A DNA stretch of 64,000 nt, taken from positions 17,634-81,633 of the forward strand of contig ONFF01000013.1 in the NCBI GenBank assembly GCA_900317055.1, written 5' to 3'. Of this stretch, positions 61,573 to 64,000 are shown one piece after another. A program made the position numbers and the translations under genes. The stretch is from an uncultured Bacteroidales bacterium (lineage in GTDB: Bacteria; Bacteroidota; Bacteroidia; Bacteroidales; F082). Position 1 is the first letter of the stretch, and every line of letters starts with the position of its first letter. A model generated the notes under the pieces. That model saw only the letters and a list, made by a program, of their open reading frames with translations, made no database searches and was not told the DNA's origin.

Positions 61573-61665
61573 ATGGGAATCGTAGCAATAGCTATTTTGC
61601 TTGCCTTGCTTGCCGATGGAGGCAAGTACTTTTTTGGTGATGGCAAAGGCGGACTCTTCAAATAA
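61573..61665 (+). CDS. Possible 30-residue membrane peptide
   Basis: The ORF encodes one hydrophobic helix (MGIVAIAILLALLADGGKYF) with a glycine/lysine-rich end, 31 bases after the 74-residue gene. It could be a small membrane protein of the operon or chance. Only length, position and composition support it. Confidence 0.35.
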   Translation: MGIVAIAILLALLADGGKYFFGDGKGGLFK

Positions 61666-62461
61666 GAAGACTTCTTCAAGCATCACCATCCCAACCCTTT
61701 CAAGGTGTTCCGCCCCCAGCGAAGCGTTTGTCTTGTGGCCGTCAGTGCTACGGGCTACCATTCCGCTACGACCACGGTTCGTACCTCTCTGTGGTCTCCG
61801 CTCCATTAACGCCTCTCCGCGCTGCCGTCCCCTGCGCCTGCTCGCATCGCTTTGGTGGCTCCACATCGCGTTCATCCCAACCAGCCGCACAAACCTAAGC
61901 TGCTGGCATTCGCCGCTTCGGTCGCTACACGGGCGTTTTCACCTTCGCTAACGAAGCTCCCTCAGCTTCATCGTGAGTGTCCCTCCCTTCGCGCCCTGAC
62001 AACTACCTTCCGCTCCGACGGGCAGACAATGGCTCCGTACCTCCGCCGTTGTCTGCTCGCTCCGCTACAGTCCGTCGTCAGGTCGCCCAACCGCACCAGC
62101 CACACCATCGCTGGAAAGCTACACATAAAAAGAAGCTTGTTGTGCCGTAGTCGGTCGCGCCGTCTCTCACCCACAAAACGCCTGTTCCGCTCACCTACGC
62201 GGCCAATACCAGCAGCCGCACCCCGTATGAGGGCACCGACTTCTCTATAAGCACCATCAGTCCTATAAGTCCTTTTTTTAGCCTTAACCGACCAAGCCGC
62301 CGCTGTCACGGTTTTTGCAGAAGGAAGCTTCAACCTTGCCTCCCCAATGCTGTGCGGTAATGCCGACGCTCAGGGTGGCCGTCCTCGTTCCTGCGGGTGC
62401 CACTCTGTTCGTCGGCAACACCGCCCAGCTGCCGCGCGACGGCCTGCCTCTACTTCTCAAT
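61666..62461. other. Gene-free, C/T-skewed segment
   Basis: About 800 bases without a credible gene. The plus strand is visibly C- and T-rich, with repeated CGCT, TCCGCTAC and CCGTC words and no -7 boxes noted. Open frames exist on both strands but give Arg/Pro/Ser-rich, low-complexity products with no family resemblance. It may be non-coding functional DNA of the mobile element or decayed sequence. Confidence 0.5.
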
Positions 62462-62579
62462 CGCCCTGGGCAAGAGTCGTTTTTCAGCTCCAACTGCTTC
62501 GTCAGCTCGTAATCACGAATAACGAAAGCACGTTAGCACGAAAAACCAACGAAAAGAAAAACGACACATGCCCAGGGCG
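62462..62579. repeat. Long inverted repeat enclosing family E units
   Basis: The 24-base arms (62462-62485 and 62556-62579; CGCCCTGGGCA...TCGTTTTTC and complement) match except for three internal positions. The loop holds AATCACGAATAACGAAAGCACG-type units. It lies upstream of the S1/P1-like gene. A smaller related structure follows that gene at 63774-63830. Confidence 0.75.
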
Positions 62580-62741
62580 GCAATATGTTGTTTGATAAAC
62601 CTCTACTTCTCTGGAAACCAAATGAAAGGCCGTCGCGCCTCACCCACGGCTTGGGCTTAATGATGGGCAAAAACCCCGCCAGCGGCTGCCTCAACTGCTA
62701 TCCTAAAGCTTCAACGTACTTGAAAGCTCTCATTACCCACC
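62580..62741. other. Intergenic stretch with a weak small ORF
   Basis: A 57-codon ORF (62585-62758, starting MLFDKPLLLWKPNERPS) is open but runs into the palindrome at 62746-62766 and has no promoter or family support. Otherwise nothing was recognised. Confidence 0.3.
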
Positions 62742-62745
62742 CCTC

Positions 62746-62766
62746 ATTGCGGGCTTGACCCGCAAT
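62746..62766. repeat. Palindrome ATTGCGGG-CTTGA-CCCGCAAT
   Basis: Perfect 8-base arms and a 5-base loop, flanked by TC and CT. It resembles widely dispersed REP-type palindromes and sits directly before the promoter of the next gene. Confidence 0.75.
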
Positions 62767-62779
62767 CTAATTTTTTCAC

Positions 62780-62787
62780 TATCTTTG
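62780..62787 (+). promoter_or_regulatory. -7 box of S1/P1-like gene
   Basis: TATCTTTG, 21 bases before the ATG at 62809. Confidence 0.65.
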
Positions 62788-62808
62788 AAGCCTCAAAACA
62801 CCAACACT

Positions 62809-63774
62809 ATGAAAAAATACTCCCACGCTTGGATAGCCTTTATGGCAATAAAACGATTGGAGGTCATCGCCACCACCGACAACGAAGCCGTTGTCAAAGG
62901 TGTCAGCGAAGATGTCCGCAAGGAAGCCAAAGCACTTGTCAGATGGTTCAAGAACTACCGTGACTTTGTAATCCAAGGAGCTTGGTATCCTGATGAGGTG
63001 TTCAAGGACATGTCCACCAGCCACATCGTCAAATACCAACCCACCGAGGACGGTCCTTACACCACCTTCGACAAACTACCTACCACCCATAGCATCTATG
63101 AACTGATGCGGAAATCGTCGCCATTGTTCAACAAGCCCTACAAATGTGTTGCTGGCAACTGTGCCGACCGTTGCGAGTCCATATCCCACAGCATCGTCGA
63201 CAACTTCAAGATGCTGCACCGCGAGGACAGAGGCTGTCCAATCGCTACCACGGGAAACCACATCGCCATGCGGTTCTTCATCCTCAGCCACTACATTGCC
63301 GACTGTCACATGCCGCTGCATTGCGACAGTCGTCCATTCTCCGACGAGAAAGGCATCCACGGAGCCATCGAGAAGAAATGGGAAGACCAGGTCAACAAAT
63401 CCTACAAGATTGATAAGGACAACAACCGCTTCTTCTACGACCCCGATGGCTATCCTTTGCCACTCAAACCGACACCTTTCGTTATGGATGTCGAGAACGA
63501 TGTAGCAACGCGCAAATACACCCACGGTTGGGGAGGCGACAACGACAACACATGGGACTACATGAGTGCCGTTTCGCAGTACTCCTATCTGTTCTCGTAC
63601 TATCTCATTCCCGAGACCTTCCAGAACACCCAGCCCATGCAAGAGTTCTTGGAGCAGACCGAATGGGGTCAGAACTTCGACAAATACAGCAAGATGATTT
63701 TCGGTGATGCCATCGACTCCATCGCCCGCATCTGGATCCGTGTCTGGATCAAGTACAGAAAATGGTTGAAATAG
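62809..63774 (+). CDS. Zinc-dependent S1/P1 nuclease or phospholipase C-like protein
   Basis: The product has 321 residues. The central block ILSHYIADCHMPLHCDSRPF (H161, D165, H167, H171) resembles the zinc-binding HxxxD...PLH core of the S1/P1 nuclease / bacterial phospholipase C fold. H6 and W8 at the N-terminus (SHAWIAF) would fit the family's N-terminal ligand, and GNHIAMRFF adds another His. There is no clear signal peptide. It may cut nucleic acid or phospholipid. The ATG at 62809 was chosen because a TTG at 62755 would start inside the palindrome. Related repeats flank the gene, suggesting it is a separate cassette. Confidence 0.55.
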   Translation: MKKYSHAWIAFMAIKRLEVIATTDNEAVVKGVSEDVRKEAKALVRWFKNYRDFVIQGAWYPDEVFKDMSTSHIVKYQPTEDGPYTTFDKLPTTHSIYELMRKSSPLFNKPYKCVAGNCADRCESISHSIVDNFKMLHREDRGCPIATTGNHIAMRFFILSHYIADCHMPLHCDSRPFSDEKGIHGAIEKKWEDQVNKSYKIDKDNNRFFYDPDGYPLPLKPTPFVMDVENDVATRKYTHGWGGDNDNTWDYMSAVSQYSYLFSYYLIPETFQNTQPMQEFLEQTEWGQNFDKYSKMIFGDAIDSIARIWIRVWIKYRKWLK

Positions 63775-63830
63775 TGTCGTAAGCACGTAAGGACGATAGG
63801 ACGAAATAAACGTAAAAAACGACACATCAT
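63774..63830. repeat. Repeat family E, short-arm copy
   Basis: The arms GTGTCGT (63774) / ACGACAC (63819) enclose AAGCACGTAAGGACGATAGGACGAA. It starts at the last base of the preceding stop codon and shares the AAAAACGACACAT end with the upstream inverted repeat. Confidence 0.65.
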
Positions 63831-63870
63831 CCCAACGCACAACCTACCTAATTCAGCAGGAGGGGGAAAT

Positions 63871-64000
63871 CGGTGTTCCCTTCGTCGCCGCTTCTTGCGG
63901 TTGCCTTGGTGTGCGCAAGGGTATAACGAGCGTCAATCTGAAAAAATGCTGAGCTCCTACGTCGTGCGCTTTTTCAGGTTGCCGCCCTTGCGCAACACCG
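63871..64000. repeat. Nested inverted-repeat structure at the window edge
   Basis: Three concentric arm pairs are present: CGGTGTT (63871) / AACACCG (63994), TGCGCAAGGG (63912) / CCCTTGCGCA (63985), and CTGAAAAA (63938) / TTTTTCAG (63970). No gene lies inside. Such a layered cruciform may be an oriT or another processing site of the mobile element, cut off by the window end. Confidence 0.65.

Noticed and set aside
61852-62250. Arg/Pro-rich 132-codon ORF in the gene-free segment
   Set aside because: Low complexity, no promoter or start signal, and equally open frames on both strands. Treated as non-coding.

Overview
The window looks like a chromosome piece from an uncultured member of the Bacteroidales (Bacteroidota). 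Promoters repeatedly carry the Bacteroidota -7 box TAnnTTTG upstream of genes. Several secreted proteins end in type IX secretion (T9SS) sorting domains, Shine-Dalgarno sites are mostly absent, and the housekeeping genes (trmD, rplS, aroC, smpB, clpB, dnaB, SUI1/eIF1, DUF3667, DUF2007) are of Bacteroidota type. No rRNA, complete tRNA or CRISPR array was seen.

Positions 1-44,884 are core genome. A cobalamin riboswitch faces left off the window edge. Next come T9SS-sorted secreted proteins (an InlB-repeat adhesin-like protein and a subtilase), trmD and rplS, a broken small lipoprotein gene, a membrane-anchored TPR regulator, a GltS-type symporter, a split chromate transporter, a PNGase F-like glycosidase, aroC/smpB, a beta-helix lipoprotein, an M23 peptidase, and an LtaS-like membrane protein with a damaged active site followed by SUI1 and MscS. 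Then follow an esterase carrying a repeat, pnuC-EamA, clpB, trkH, a PopT-like DUF368 gene, acylphosphatase, two nucleases, dnaB and an RluA-type pseudouridine synthase. The core part ends with a five-gene Hdr-like (heterodisulfide reductase-related) redox operon on the minus strand.

From about 44,885 to beyond the right edge lies an integrative element. Its left end carries a 15-base remnant that reads like a tRNA 3' end on the minus strand, directly followed by a terminator, and a tyrosine recombinase starts at 45,101. The replication/control module has two iteron-like repeat clusters, two HTH/excisionase-like proteins and a TOPRIM-helicase primase. The cargo is an apparent defence operon (51,527-61,665). 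It begins with a 114-base structured leader, followed by a single-chain type ISP restriction-modification enzyme (Mrr-like nuclease, SF2 helicase, N6-adenine methylase) and a ZorA-ZorB-ZorC set with no ZorD, then one unknown basic protein and two tiny ORFs. Further right are a C/T-skewed gene-free kilobase, an S1/P1-nuclease or phospholipase C-like gene flanked by related inverted repeats, and a nested inverted-repeat structure at the right edge.

A second theme is dispersed short repeats. At least five families occur, and copies inside genes have lengths divisible by three (24, 33, 48, 69 or 75 bases), so they are read through as extra peptides in a TPR regulator, an esterase, a pseudouridine synthase, a DUF2779 nuclease and an HTH protein. 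Coordinates and frames were worked out by eye. Function calls rest on recognised motifs, not on database searches.
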